Part shown: positions 48,494 to 58,180 of the stretch, piece by piece
Numbering within the stretch: the stretch's first letter is position 1
Layout: every line of letters starts with the position of its first letter
Source of the DNA: Melanopsichium pennsylvanicum
Taxonomy: Eukaryota; Basidiomycota; Ustilaginomycetes; Ustilaginales
Length of the DNA stretch: 64,000 nt
Assembly (NCBI GenBank): GCA_900208305.1
Contig: OAPG01000003.1
Location: 620,001-684,000 of the forward strand
Reading direction: 5' to 3'
Translations under genes and position numbers: made by a program
Notes under the pieces: model-generated
Seen by the model: the letters and a program-made list of their open reading frames with translations, nothing else
Database searches by the model: none
Told to the model about the DNA's origin: nothing

Positions 48494-51400
48494 CTATTCT
48501 ACCGGTTTGGTGTAGGTGGCTTTTGTTCGATCGTGCAAATTTTGCTTGTGCTCTTTCGGCGAACTTGTCCCTGGCGGTTTGCGGACCATGAGTAAATTCC
48601 ATACACGCAAGCCTCGATGGTGATGATGCTTGCCTGCCTTTTTGTTGACTACTTGATCGTCCACATTGGCAGTTTTACCGCTAGGATCGGTGCTCGTCTC
48701 TGTATCCAACTCTTGTTCTGGTTCGGCTCGAAGATGTGCTCGAACGGGCTTATCTTCGGCTCCCCAGAACCTGGATTTTCGCTGAATGCCATATGCCCTT
48801 GCCCTGATCTGGAGCGATCGTCGCAAGAGCAAGAGAGCATCATCCGTATCCCTTCGACCAGCAATCGCTGCTGGAGGTGGTCTCTCATTCACCAAATCAA
48901 CCGGGCTGAAGTCGCACAACCACGTCCATTTCTCTCGAGTCTTCTCCGCTTGACCAGCCACATCAATCGCACTCAAACCTAAACCTTTACTACTACTTCC
49001 AGCAGCCACCGTACCGCCATCAGACTCAGCAATACCTGCAGCTTTCTGCATGAGCGCTTTCCGTTTCTTCTTGAGACTATCAAGATCCATAAGTCCTTGA
49101 GAAGCCGCTTCTTCCAGCATCTTGAGCGCCACTTTCTCGTTCTTAGCTCTTTGTTTTTCAACTTTTTTGGCAGTTTTCGCGAATCGTTTTGCCCATTGAT
49201 GTTGACCGTCTAGATAACGCTCTACGGGTTTTTCCTTGATTCGACCAATAGAGTCAAGATCAACTCGAAGCGCTTGCAATTCGGTCTCGGGTTCCAGCGG
49301 ACGCAGGTAGCCTTGTACGTCGACCCGTTCTCGGATCATGAACGATTGGAATGATGGCCGTAGTAGCGGTACTTGGCCAGCATATTCATTGGGGATATCA
49401 GCCGTGCTTGCACGCATCCGCATCGTTGGGTTGTTGCCAGAAGAGGTAGTGGCATGGCGCGAAGAAGACCAACGCGAGGAGCCAGACGGATGGCCGTGGA
49501 GCGTATCGTTGATCACTTTCGACATTGAACGGTGTCGGGCGTTGCCGTTAGAGTCTGCAGCGGAGGAGGCAATGAAAGAGGCTTGTTTCATGTTTGAGGA
49601 ATGTTCGGTGGTGGACTGAGATTGTTCAACGGCAGATATCGCTTCTGGTTCGTCTCGCAGGTGCAAATGTCCGGCATCGCTGCTGGCACTTGCACCATCC
49701 TTCTTATTGGCGTTGATTGCAGCGAGATTCGCTTTGTCACCTTTCTTTGCGTCTCCCAAGCTTGAAATGGGAGTCAATTCATTGATTGCAGCTCCTTGAG
49801 TTGAGGATGACGGCGTCATGACTGTCGTACTCATACGGTCCTTTCCAGAGCTAGAGTCGTCTCTCTCCGTTAGTAGTGTCGAATTCTGCGAACTTCGCAA
49901 GCTACCAGCCAATGGTGGGGACTTGACCTCTCCACCTACGTTGTCGCTCACCCCATCATCCTCTGCGTCGCTGTACCCATCTTCACCTCCCTCGCCATTC
50001 TCATTGTCGAGCCCCTCGCCTTCCTGAACTTCGGGGAAAGGATTTTTAATATTCGTCGGCGCACCAGTGACATGCTTGACAAAGCTAGCCACGGCCCTGT
50101 AAGCGAATCTACTTTGACTGGTAAAGGCAAACGCGGTCAGCACGTGGCACATCTGGTCGTAGATCTGGAGATGCACCTTTGTCGGCTGAGAGTCGTACTT
50201 TTCCGCGTTCTCGCGACTCCTTGCACAGTGATCGAGCAAATCCTTGCGAAGCGGATAGTGCGAAGGATGAGCGGCGCGATGGGCGAGATAAATGATTTCG
50301 TCACGTAGCACTTCGGCGTCTCCAGCTAGAATGTAGAGTGGAGGGAGGCCGCCGAGCGAGCCAGAGAGAACAGCCGAACACAGAGGATGGGTGAGCTGGT
50401 CGTTGGTGGCGTAAAGCTGAATCTGTTCTCGAAGTTCGATGGATTCGACAGAGGGATCGGCGCGAGAGATGGTGATTGGCTGGCTCCAGAGAAGATCCGG
50501 CGGTGGAGGCACTCCATTCTTGTGATGGGGTATATCTGCGCGTGTCTCCGTACTGTTATTCTTATGGGCTTCATTGGCGGAAAAGAGATCCCCTCCATCC
50601 TGGCTTTTCCTTGCAGCAGGCACTGTATTACTGTTGTGCTTGCTACCATCCTCTTCATCGACACCTACCGGGACCTTGCGCCTCGGCTCCTCTTCGTTTC
50701 TCTCACCTTTCCCCTCCTCGGCCCTCTTGCCTTTCTCTTCCTCATCGACGGGCTTGGTCGCGTTGATGGGCCACAAGGTACTCGGCTTGTGGATAAAACC
50801 ATATGGAGGAATAATGTCCGTCGCAGTGTTTTGCAAGATGCTTGGAAAACTATGCGTCAAATCGCACCACGGGCTGATCAACACTGCTCCCGCCGGCGCT
50901 GGCAGACCCATATCTCTGATCACTGTCAAGAGTGCCAATGTCAAGCCTCCACCGGCGCTGTCTCCGGCAACGACGAGCTTCTTTGGGTCCACAGCACTGT
51001 GCTTGGCGCCCTTAGGAGGGTCGATGAGGTAAAGATATGACGCAACAGCGTCCTGGAGAGCACAAGGCCAAGGATACTGGGGAGCTTTACGGTAGATTGG
51101 GGCAAAGCACTTGCCGCCGAACTTTCGCGCATAGCGTACAATCTGATAACGGTGAGTTGCCAGCGAGCCAAAGTAGTAGCCTCCGCCGTGGAAGTACAGC
51201 ATGACTCGTTGAAGTCGGTCCAGCTCCTCAGTCTCGGCCGCATGATCATCGGATCCATCGTCGTCGGGTAAGACTTCGGCAGCATCGATGTAGGGTTGCG
51301 GTACGTGTTCATCCGTTGTTGTTGAGGTTGCGGAGGCTACATCATCTTCTTCAGCAGCAGGAGTTGTAGTCGAAGTAGATGCTTGCACATTCGTATCTTG

Positions 51401-52024
51401 CAAAGCGCTTCTCTTAAACGATTGAGAACGGCGTCTGAGAGCGCTTTCTGTCTTTTGTCGCATAGCTCGGATTTCTGACCGCGCCCTTTCGTGCCTCTTG
51501 TTCCTTCTCCGTCTCGATGCAGCCATGGGCTTACTCTGCTGACTCTGCTGCTGCTTTTCCATATGTTTCATCTTTTTCCAATCATTGCTCATAGCAATCC
51601 ATTCGCCCTGCAACCCTGGCAGAGGTCTCAACTGCCACCACTTTTCTCCACCCACGAGCTTTTCCAGGTCTTGCGGTCCTAGATGATCGACAATAACCTT
51701 GGCCGCCTTGTCACAGCTTTCCATCGGAATCATGACCGGCAGCGTTGTTGCCCATGGAATGGGTGGAGCCGGAGCATCGGTAAAGTCTTGGATCGCTTCA
51801 ACCGTGTCGCTGGTGCTAAGATTGATGAACGATTTGACAATATGGAAAGCTTCGTCAAACATAAATTCGTCTGTTGCATTGCGTCGAGCTTGCGGGTCGG
51901 CGGCATTTTGAGGGCGCGAACGATGGCGGAAAGAGCGCTTGGCTTTCTTGTAGTAATGCTTGAAAAACGTTTTAGTGACCGTAGGGGCCAAATGTACCGC
52001 TGTGCCGGCAGTGGTGATTGTCAT
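48494..52024 (-). CDS. Large alpha/beta hydrolase, hormone-sensitive lipase type (1176 residues)
   Basis: The catalytic domain lies at about 90-655 of 1176 residues. The oxyanion-hole motif HGGGY is at 279-283 and the nucleophile elbow GDSAGG at 354-359 (S356), followed by VLISPWCDLT. The acid position falls in AGDAEVLRDE, where alignment on LRDE suggests E571, and the His is in YDQMCHVLTAF (H627). This is the HSL/Abhydrolase_3 family of esterases and lipases. Basic, Gln-rich and acidic disordered insertions (about 155-265 and 425-510) break the domain. The C-terminal 500 residues are mostly disordered but end in a conserved-looking block (RVDVQGYLRPLEPE to AKKVEKQ) of unknown role. The N-terminus is hydrophobic and basic, so membrane association is possible. 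The substrate is unknown. Confidence 0.85.
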   Translation of the reverse strand: MTITTAGTAVHLAPTVTKTFFKHYYKKAKRSFRHRSRPQNAADPQARRNATDEFMFDEAFHIVKSFINLSTSDTVEAIQDFTDAPAPPIPWATTLPVMIPMESCDKAAKVIVDHLGPQDLEKLVGGEKWWQLRPLPGLQGEWIAMSNDWKKMKHMEKQQQSQQSKPMAASRRRRNKRHERARSEIRAMRQKTESALRRRSQSFKRSALQDTNVQASTSTTTPAAEEDDVASATSTTTDEHVPQPYIDAAEVLPDDDGSDDHAAETEELDRLQRVMLYFHGGGYYFGSLATHRYQIVRYARKFGGKCFAPIYRKAPQYPWPCALQDAVASYLYLIDPPKGAKHSAVDPKKLVVAGDSAGGGLTLALLTVIRDMGLPAPAGAVLISPWCDLTHSFPSILQNTATDIIPPYGFIHKPSTLWPINATKPVDEEEKGKRAEEGKGERNEEEPRRKVPVGVDEEDGSKHNSNTVPAARKSQDGGDLFSANEAHKNNSTETRADIPHHKNGVPPPPDLLWSQPITISRADPSVESIELREQIQLYATNDQLTHPLCSAVLSGSLGGLPPLYILAGDAEVLRDEIIYLAHRAAHPSHYPLRKDLLDHCARSRENAEKYDSQPTKVHLQIYDQMCHVLTAFAFTSQSRFAYRAVASFVKHVTGAPTNIKNPFPEVQEGEGLDNENGEGGEDGYSDAEDDGVSDNVGGEVKSPPLAGSLRSSQNSTLLTERDDSSSGKDRMSTTVMTPSSSTQGAAINELTPISSLGDAKKGDKANLAAINANKKDGASASSDAGHLHLRDEPEAISAVEQSQSTTEHSSNMKQASFIASSAADSNGNARHRSMSKVINDTLHGHPSGSSRWSSSRHATTSSGNNPTMRMRASTADIPNEYAGQVPLLRPSFQSFMIRERVDVQGYLRPLEPETELQALRVDLDSIGRIKEKPVERYLDGQHQWAKRFAKTAKKVEKQRAKNEKVALKMLEEAASQGLMDLDSLKKKRKALMQKAAGIAESDGGTVAAGSSSKGLGLSAIDVAGQAEKTREKWTWLCDFSPVDLVNERPPPAAIAGRRDTDDALLLLRRSLQIRARAYGIQRKSRFWGAEDKPVRAHLRAEPEQELDTETSTDPSGKTANVDDQVVNKKAGKHHHHRGLRVWNLLMVRKPPGTSSPKEHKQNLHDRTKATYTKPVE

Positions 52025-52523
52025 TGTCGAAATTTAGTGTTACGTAGACATGCTTTGGTGTGTCAATCTATGCACGTCTGAGGGTGAATCAGTCTGGGAA
52101 ATGGAATGTGGTGGATGGAGTAGCGAGAATGAGCTCTCAAAGTAGGGTTCGAGATCATATTGTGTTGGCCAGCGTACTGTATGGCACGGGACAATATCGC
52201 ATATCACCGGCTGCTTACCGCTTTCGCTCACCTCAAAGGCAACAAGAGATCGAGCGTGCGTACTGTATGCAACAGATGCGGGGGCCATGTGCGTCCTACC
52301 CTCGAACAGCAAATGTCATCACTCTGCAGCGGACCGCATACTTGACCCTCAAATTTTCGTTTTTCTCACATGTCCGCTCGAAATTCCCCGATGATCCCGA
52401 TTCGTCATGGTAGCATTAAGTAAGAGAGTAATCTTGACATTTCGGTCCGAAGTGGAGTCATGCTGTCGCGACAAGAGACTCTCAGCCAGAATAGAGGCAT
52501 CATTGCGAGAATCAAAGTCAGCA
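52025..52523. other. Intergenic region, hydrolase / DNA ligase
   Basis: These 499 nt should hold the hydrolase promoter and the ligase 3' end. Two TACTGTA motifs are present (52175 and 52261). No gene is seen. Confidence 0.5.
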
Positions 52524-55382
52524 TCAGTCTATCGCAGCTCGAAGCGCTTCAGCACGAGGCCGAACGACAGCGTCCTTTGGGCGGCTCTTGTCTCTGCTGA
52601 TCCCTCGAAACGCAGGGAAGCGCGGATTGCCATCCTCACTGAGTTCGAAGAACCTGTAGTTGATGATACTGCCGAGGGGCGGCGGATTTTCCCTCATAGC
52701 ATCCGACATGCCTGTTCCGACACGGAAGACTGTACCACATTCCATGCGTGCAACGAGAGCGCCGGTGCGACCTTCATGGCGGCCATTGCCTTCCGCGTAA
52801 CCGATGACTTCGGCCTCGGCATCGTACCAGGATTTAAGCTTGTAAAGTGTGTTACCACGTTTGCCTTCGTACTTGGACTTCGGTTGACGAAGCATCAGGC
52901 TGTCGAATCACATGGCATAGTAAAGAAAGAGTCAGCTTACCAGCATGTAAGGGAAAGCTGGAGTCGTGGCTGGCGGTGAGATACTCACCCTTCACCGCCC
53001 TTGAGTTCGACACTCTTCATGAGCTCGATCATGTGGTCCCGACCCTCGCATCTGATGTGTTTGACAAGCTTGATCTGCGGACCTTCAAGCAAGTCGATGT
53101 CAAGACCGTCAGTGGAGCCAAAACGCTCTTCGATCTCGGCCCACCGCTCTTCCACCGGTCGGGAGCCAATCGAAGGTGCATCGAAGATCTGCCGCAGAAA
53201 TCGAAAGAAGGGGTATTAAATTTTCTTTAGCTGATCAGTTGGAAGAATTTCAAGTGCTGAGATGGACTGGACGGATTTATTCGCAACGTACCATGAACTT
53301 GATGTTATGCCACTCATTCGAGCTCTTTAATTTGCGTCGACATACGTGGGTGTACGCAGGAAGTATCGTCCGAGCGGATCGGGAGGCGTCCATCAGCGAG
53401 TAAATGTGTGGCCGCCGTGACGAAGTGAATGTCGATGCAGGTTGAAGGTGATTTGGAGTGGAAACCACAGAAAGCGAGGGCAAAGGAAGAACAGAAAGAG
53501 GCTGATCAGCATTTGCCCTCTCGTTTTGCGATGCAATTTTAGAAATAGCTAGGTCAACACGAGTAGAGTTGTCTGTTGGTTTCTTGAGCTTGACGATCTT
53601 GCCGCACACTGTACAGCGCCGAATTGAAGGCCGGTAAGACCTGCTGAGATCAACAGAAAAAGACGTGCTCGAGAAGCCTTTTGACCGTCCAAACAGAACC
53701 CGAAGAAAAGAGCGTTGCCCCGTAGGCCGTGAGACCGGCCGATCCTTCGACTTCGACTTCTTTTTGCCCGTAGTCTTGGATGCATTTGAGCTCAGCGCGG
53801 TACGCTTCCAAGCTTTCCAGCCAGAATGCGATGGCGTCAAGCTAGTTGCCGCAGCGCGCTGACCTGCGCCTCTTGAGCGTGCTGAAGAACGCATCGATGA
53901 CAGGGCCAGCCTTTCGGCCCGCAATCGGTCCTGGCTGGCAAGGCGACCGCCAGCCTGTTCGCGTAACCACTGTCGCTCCATCGAATCTCGTTCTAGAAAA
54001 TGGGAAAAGGTTCGGAGCCGGCCTAGTCTTACAGTTGTTCGACAAATCTGAGATGTCTGATCGAAGGTTCCGCGTTTCATCCAGAGTTCACCGTCGAGGG
54101 TGATGTCTTTCGGAAGACCTGTAAGAGCAACAGCGCAGGATGGGTTTTACGTTCAGTGATGGATTCTGCGACGCCGACGAGAAGCCGAAAGGTTAGTTGC
54201 AGAGCCAACTTACGATTCTTCCACCATGGTGGCGCGTTCCATTCGATCTTCTGGCGCGAGTACAGTCTTTGGCCGTCCCAAAAAGCTCGCACGCCATCAA
54301 GCTTCTCGCTGATCCACCATTCGGTTGGATCCATGGGCTTCGATCTTGGCTTGGTGGGGTCGGCATCCAAGAGCCAAGGCTTTGCGAGCAACAGCGAGAC
54401 CTTAAAACGTGATTGTCGACGCAAAAGGAGGGCAGCACATCAGTAAGGAAAGCCCGAGGCAGATCGGGCACAAAAGGCAAGAGAGTCTCACCTTGTCATC
54501 GTCATCGTTCTGCAGAACAGTCCTTCTACCGCGTCTAGCACGCTTCGAGGGAGAAATCTGGACATCGTCAGGATCGAATCCGAAGTTTTCGTCGTCACTG
54601 TCAACGTATGCGGGTCGAGTGCGGGTATAAGATGATCGAGAGACGTGATTGCCAGCAATCGGGATGGACAATTGATCTGGTCGGGAGGCTGCAGCCTGTG
54701 ATAAGGACACTTCTTCGTTTTCTGTCTCTGTGTCGCTGTCACCTTGCATTCCTTTTGCCTTTGGTAGCGCGGGCGGAGGCTTGTTTGTGGTGTAGATTGT
54801 GCTGCTGGCAGATTCTCCAGCCTCATTTGTATACAATTTGTTTGAGGTGCTCTGTGCTGCAGAGGTCGAGGCTGTGTTGTTGGATCGTGAGGGTGATAAA
54901 TCAGGCTGGCTGTGGGACAAGTGCTTAAAGTGATCGTCGAGCAAGCTTTTTGCTTGCATGTGTCTCGCATGGTGTCCGTCAGAGGTGGTTCTGCGAAAAT
55001 TGATATGTTCGAAAATGTTACTCTTGGCTTCTTTGGCCAAAGCAATGCGTTCATTCTCGTAGTTCTCGCCGAGCACATCCATGAGGTGAGTACATGTCTT
55101 GCGCATCTTGTCGCGCACGGTGCTGAACTTCCAAGCGGGACAAGAGCAGACATAGTATCCATCAGCGAAACGCTTGAGGACGAAAGAGGAGTAAGGTGCG
55201 CCATCGGGCTTGGAAATGCGGAAAGGGTTGTTAAGAGGTATGGCTGTGAGCGGGGCCACGTCTTTGCCATCGACGCTAGTGCGATAACCGTATTCGTCTT
55301 GGCGGATCATTTTAGGGATGTGCAGGACGGCGGTGTGGAGATCAATGACGTCCGCCATCGAGATACTTTTGAGCATCGACAT
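52524..55382 (-). CDS. SWIM zinc finger-ATP-dependent DNA ligase fusion, five exons
   Basis: My gene model joins exons 55382-54492, 54400-54214, 54118-53292, 53188-52989 and 52899-52524 on the minus strand, 826 residues in phase with GT-AG introns of about 89-103 nt. The N-terminus has a SWIM finger: CSC at 79-81 and CTH at 97-99. A Ser/Asp-rich linker follows. The ligase starts after 300: motif I EKLDGVRAF with adenylated K330, LDGELW (367-371), IFDAP (636-640), GGEGLMLRQP then YEGKR (motif IV), and TLYKLK (motif V). A small OB domain ends near RFPAFRGI. This is the compact ligase type of bacteria and viruses rather than Lig1, Lig3 or Lig4. A 236-codon in-frame stretch (389-624) with a CxxC is either an insertion or an unspliced 708 nt intron (53325-54032). 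The role is probably DNA repair, inferred. Confidence 0.85.
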
Positions 55383-55894
55383 GTCGTACCTTTGCAGATG
55401 GGTATGGTGACACAACGAATAGTGATATGAGAGGATGTATGCGAATGTATTTATGCAGACCAACAACTGAGACATAAGGTCAACTGAACGACAAAGTTGT
55501 ATTGGCTAACAATCTCGCGTCAAACTGTGAGCCTGGCAGCATCTGAAAGCGTCGCGAGTTAGACTGAGCATATCTCTCCACTCCGTAAGAGCAATGTGAT
55601 GATAGAGAAGTGTGGTAGATAGAGTTGGTGATCGAAGAGAAAATGTCGCTTTACTGTAAAAGTTGAAGGTTTATCGAATGCTTTTTTTTTTGCTTTTTTT
55701 TTGGGTTGATTGGACCCTGAATAATATTATGTATTTCTCCACAAAACATCCATCACATGTCCAGAACAAGAAGATTTCCGTGTTCCGAATTTGTCCACAG
55801 TTGTGCATGCGTATAGTTGTTTGACGCATCCGTAAACCCCGCCCCCTTTGATTCTGTCTTCTGTTCTCACTACGTATATGCACATTGTTGCAGC
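55383..55894. promoter_or_regulatory. Divergent intergenic region, ligase fusion / ERG28
   Basis: These 512 nt hold both promoters. A T-rich tract at 55682-55700 and a TACTGTA at 55652 are visible. An upstream ligase exon cannot be excluded, because an AAAG/GT junction lies just before the chosen ATG. Confidence 0.45.
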
Positions 55895-56738
55895 ATGTCG
55901 TCTGCTAGCGAATGTAAGTGTCAATTAGCGTCCCAATTATCGCTCTCTCTGCAATCATTCAGCTCGACAACTCACAATCATGCTACACAACTTCAATGGG
56001 TGGCTCGCACAGGGATCCCCGACGGCTTGCTCCCACGATGGTTGCTCGTCGTTGCCACCATGGCAGCCCTGAACGGAGCTAGCAATATCTTGAATCCTGA
56101 TGCGAGTGTCAAGGTATACTCTTCGGCAGGTGGTCAGAGTAAGTTCTACGTCAATATTCAGTTCGGCCCCGTTCCAGACTCGATGCCCGTCGGATCTTCT
56201 TAAGCTTGTTTGTTTCCCCTCTGATCCTCTACTCACACACTTGACATGCACTAACAAAAATTACTGTTGCCATTGCTAGTTACGCCTCTCTCCGCTCGAC
56301 TTTTTGGCGTTTGGAACTTTGCTTCGGCCGTGATTCGATACTATGCTGCTTACAATATCCATGACAAAGTGTATGTTTCTCCTTTTCCCTCCTTCGACAC
56401 AACTCCTTCTTTGTCTTTTCAATGCTGGCTGATTCCGTATCATTCATCTTGTTTCATGCTGGTTATATAAAAAGTGCTTACGAGCTTTGCATGTGGTCCT
56501 TCGTCATCGCTCTCGCCCATTTCATTTCCGAGACTTTTGTCTTCAAGACCGCAAAGATGGGTCCGGGCATCATTAGTCCTTTGATCGTTGCTTGTAAGTT
56601 CTCATTCGACTCCGTCATTCGTTGCAAGCTCGCAGTCGGGCAATGATTGATCCTTGTCCTTCTTGCGATGCTTGTTGTCTACAAACAGCTTCGAGTCTCG
56701 CCGCCATGTATGCTCACTACAGAAGCTACGTCAGGTGA
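55895..56738 (+). CDS. ERG28: Ergosterol biosynthesis scaffold protein Erg28, five exons
   Basis: I assemble exons 55895-55913, 56013-56138, 56280-56370, 56475-56593 and 56689-56738, giving 134 residues, the normal Erg28 size. Erg28 is an ER membrane scaffold that tethers the sterol C-4 demethylation enzymes (Erg25, Erg26, Erg27). Conserved parts are LLPRWLLVVATMAALNG (first helix), ITPLSARLFGVWNF and RYYAAYNIHDKVAYELCMW across two junctions, then IALAHFISETFVFKTAKMG and SPLIVA. Exon 1 is only 19 nt, six codons plus one base. Donors are GTAAGT or GTATGT; the acceptor at 56473-56474 is weak (AAAAAG) but is required by the protein. No single frame shows the gene, so it is easily missed. Confidence 0.93.
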
Positions 56739-57134
56739 TGTGTCTGCCTATACGAATCAAGGTTTAATACAGGATATTTCAACCAAAAATTGGTCTGAGG
56801 TACTTTCTCACAATTGGGTCAAACACCTGAGTCGAAATTGAAGCATATCTGATCAGTTGAAGAGACATGCATTCTGATCAGGCAAAAAAGGAGGAGACAT
56901 ATTTCAAGGTGAGAAGATGCAGTACAAGTGATGTGAGAATGATTGACTGTGGGAATGGATCGATAATAAAATAAGCAGTGTCCAATTCGACTGCCGGCGA
57001 GCTAGTCAGAGCTCAAGCCATGGCACCAGGTCAATATGATCGGGCCATCTTGGACAAAATTCGTCAGAGGCCCGGTAGTCTAGAATACAGAGGGGTCAGC
57101 AAAGAGCGAGGAGCGAGGAGCGAGGAGCCATCCA
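56739..57134. other. Convergent intergenic region, ERG28 / chitin deacetylase
   Basis: These 396 nt hold the two transcript ends and the 7-bp repeat annotated separately. No gene is seen. Confidence 0.5.
57103..57123. repeat. Three copies of a 7-bp GAGCGAG unit
   Basis: Three perfect head-to-tail GAGCGAG copies lie in the 3' UTR side of the chitin deacetylase gene, 12 nt past its stop codon. Confidence 0.9.
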
Positions 57135-58049
57135 TCAGAATTGACCGGCAGCAGGTTTGCCATTGCAAGTCCAAGAACCATCCCTGTTCTGGTAGCGACC
57201 CACAACCTTGTAAGGGTTGTACCACAAAGTCGAAGCCACAGTCTGGCTTCCTCTTGAATAACCGTTCTGCCTGACAATGTTGACAGCCTGAGGGATCACC
57301 GTGTCGGCTGTACCTCTTACAGTCTCGTGGTTCAACACGATAGCCTTCTGAGGTGGCCTCAAGTTTCTATAAAGATTGAGGCCAGCCTGGGTTCCAGCAC
57401 CATTGGCATCATTCGTATCTTTGTTCCAGCCTACCACCACCAATCCCCACCTGTCGTTCAGATACCTGACCTGGTCAGCCCTGATGTTACCATAAGGAGC
57501 CCTGAAGCATGCGGGCACAACGCCCAGGATCTTCCACAGCGCGTCTTCCACCAATTGCACCTGTCTGTCCAACTGCTGGTTGTTCAATTGCGTCAGGTCC
57601 GGGTGAGACCAAGAGTGAGAGCAAATCTCGTGACCCCTTTCGTAAGTGTATCGAAGACGTGCGACAGAGTCATTGTCGTAGATGCATCGATAATTGTTTC
57701 CGTTGACGAAAAAGGTTCCTTTCTGACCACCGGCGTTGTTGAGCGTGTCCACAATCTTGTTCTCCGATTCGTAGGGCCCGTCATCAAACGTCATCGAGAG
57801 ACAGTTGTCAGCGCGGCAAGTAGTTTGCACTCCGTTGATCTGAGAGGCTCGCTTCGAGACGGCAGAGGATGGACCAGCATTTCTGTCAAAGAGGGTATAA
57901 TCTTCCGCGGGGAGAGAAGCAAGTTCCTGGCGAACGGAATCAGAGATGTGGTCTGGAATGCTGGACATGACAGTTGGGGAAGCGGTGGCAGGTTGGAAAA
58001 GGGCCGCGGAGAGGCTTGCTCCCGCCGCAAGGATGGAGATGAACCGCAT
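57135..58049 (-). CDS. Chitin deacetylase-like polysaccharide deacetylase (CE4)
   Basis: This 304-residue protein has a signal peptide (about 1-23) and a Ser/Pro-containing propeptide-like segment ending near KR at 66-67. The NodB/CE4 catalytic domain follows. Motif 1 is TFDDGP (D89, D90), motif 2 HSWSHPDL with the zinc histidines H145 and H149, motif 3 RAPYGN, motif 4 near VVVGWNKDT, and motif 5 VLNHET. The family removes acetyl groups from chitin to give chitosan in the cell wall, which in plant pathogens also hides chitin from recognition. No C-terminal GPI signal is visible; it ends KPAAGQF, so a soluble secreted enzyme is inferred. The ATG at 58049 is clean. Confidence 0.94.
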   Translation of the reverse strand: MRFISILAAGASLSAALFQPATASPTVMSSIPDHISDSVRQELASLPAEDYTLFDRNAGPSSAVSKRASQINGVQTTCRADNCLSMTFDDGPYESENKIVDTLNNAGGQKGTFFVNGNNYRCIYDNDSVARLRYTYERGHEICSHSWSHPDLTQLNNQQLDRQVQLVEDALWKILGVVPACFRAPYGNIRADQVRYLNDRWGLVVVGWNKDTNDANGAGTQAGLNLYRNLRPPQKAIVLNHETVRGTADTVIPQAVNIVRQNGYSRGSQTVASTLWYNPYKVVGRYQNRDGSWTCNGKPAAGQF

Positions 58050-58174
58050 GACGTTGAGAAGTCCCGTTTACAAGAAAGGATGAGGTAACGGGAAAGGAGA
58101 AGAAGGCGATCTGGGGAAGGGGGGTCCAGTGTCTGATGGGAATAGAGTTGTCGGATGGATGGAAGGAAGCTCAT

Positions 58175-58180
58175 CTTATA
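58175..58180 (-). promoter_or_regulatory. Candidate TATA box of the chitin deacetylase gene
   Basis: On the minus strand TATAAG lies about 126 nt upstream of the start codon. It is followed by a pyrimidine-rich leader with several CTT and CCC runs. Position and context are plausible for a fungal TATA promoter. Confidence 0.5.
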
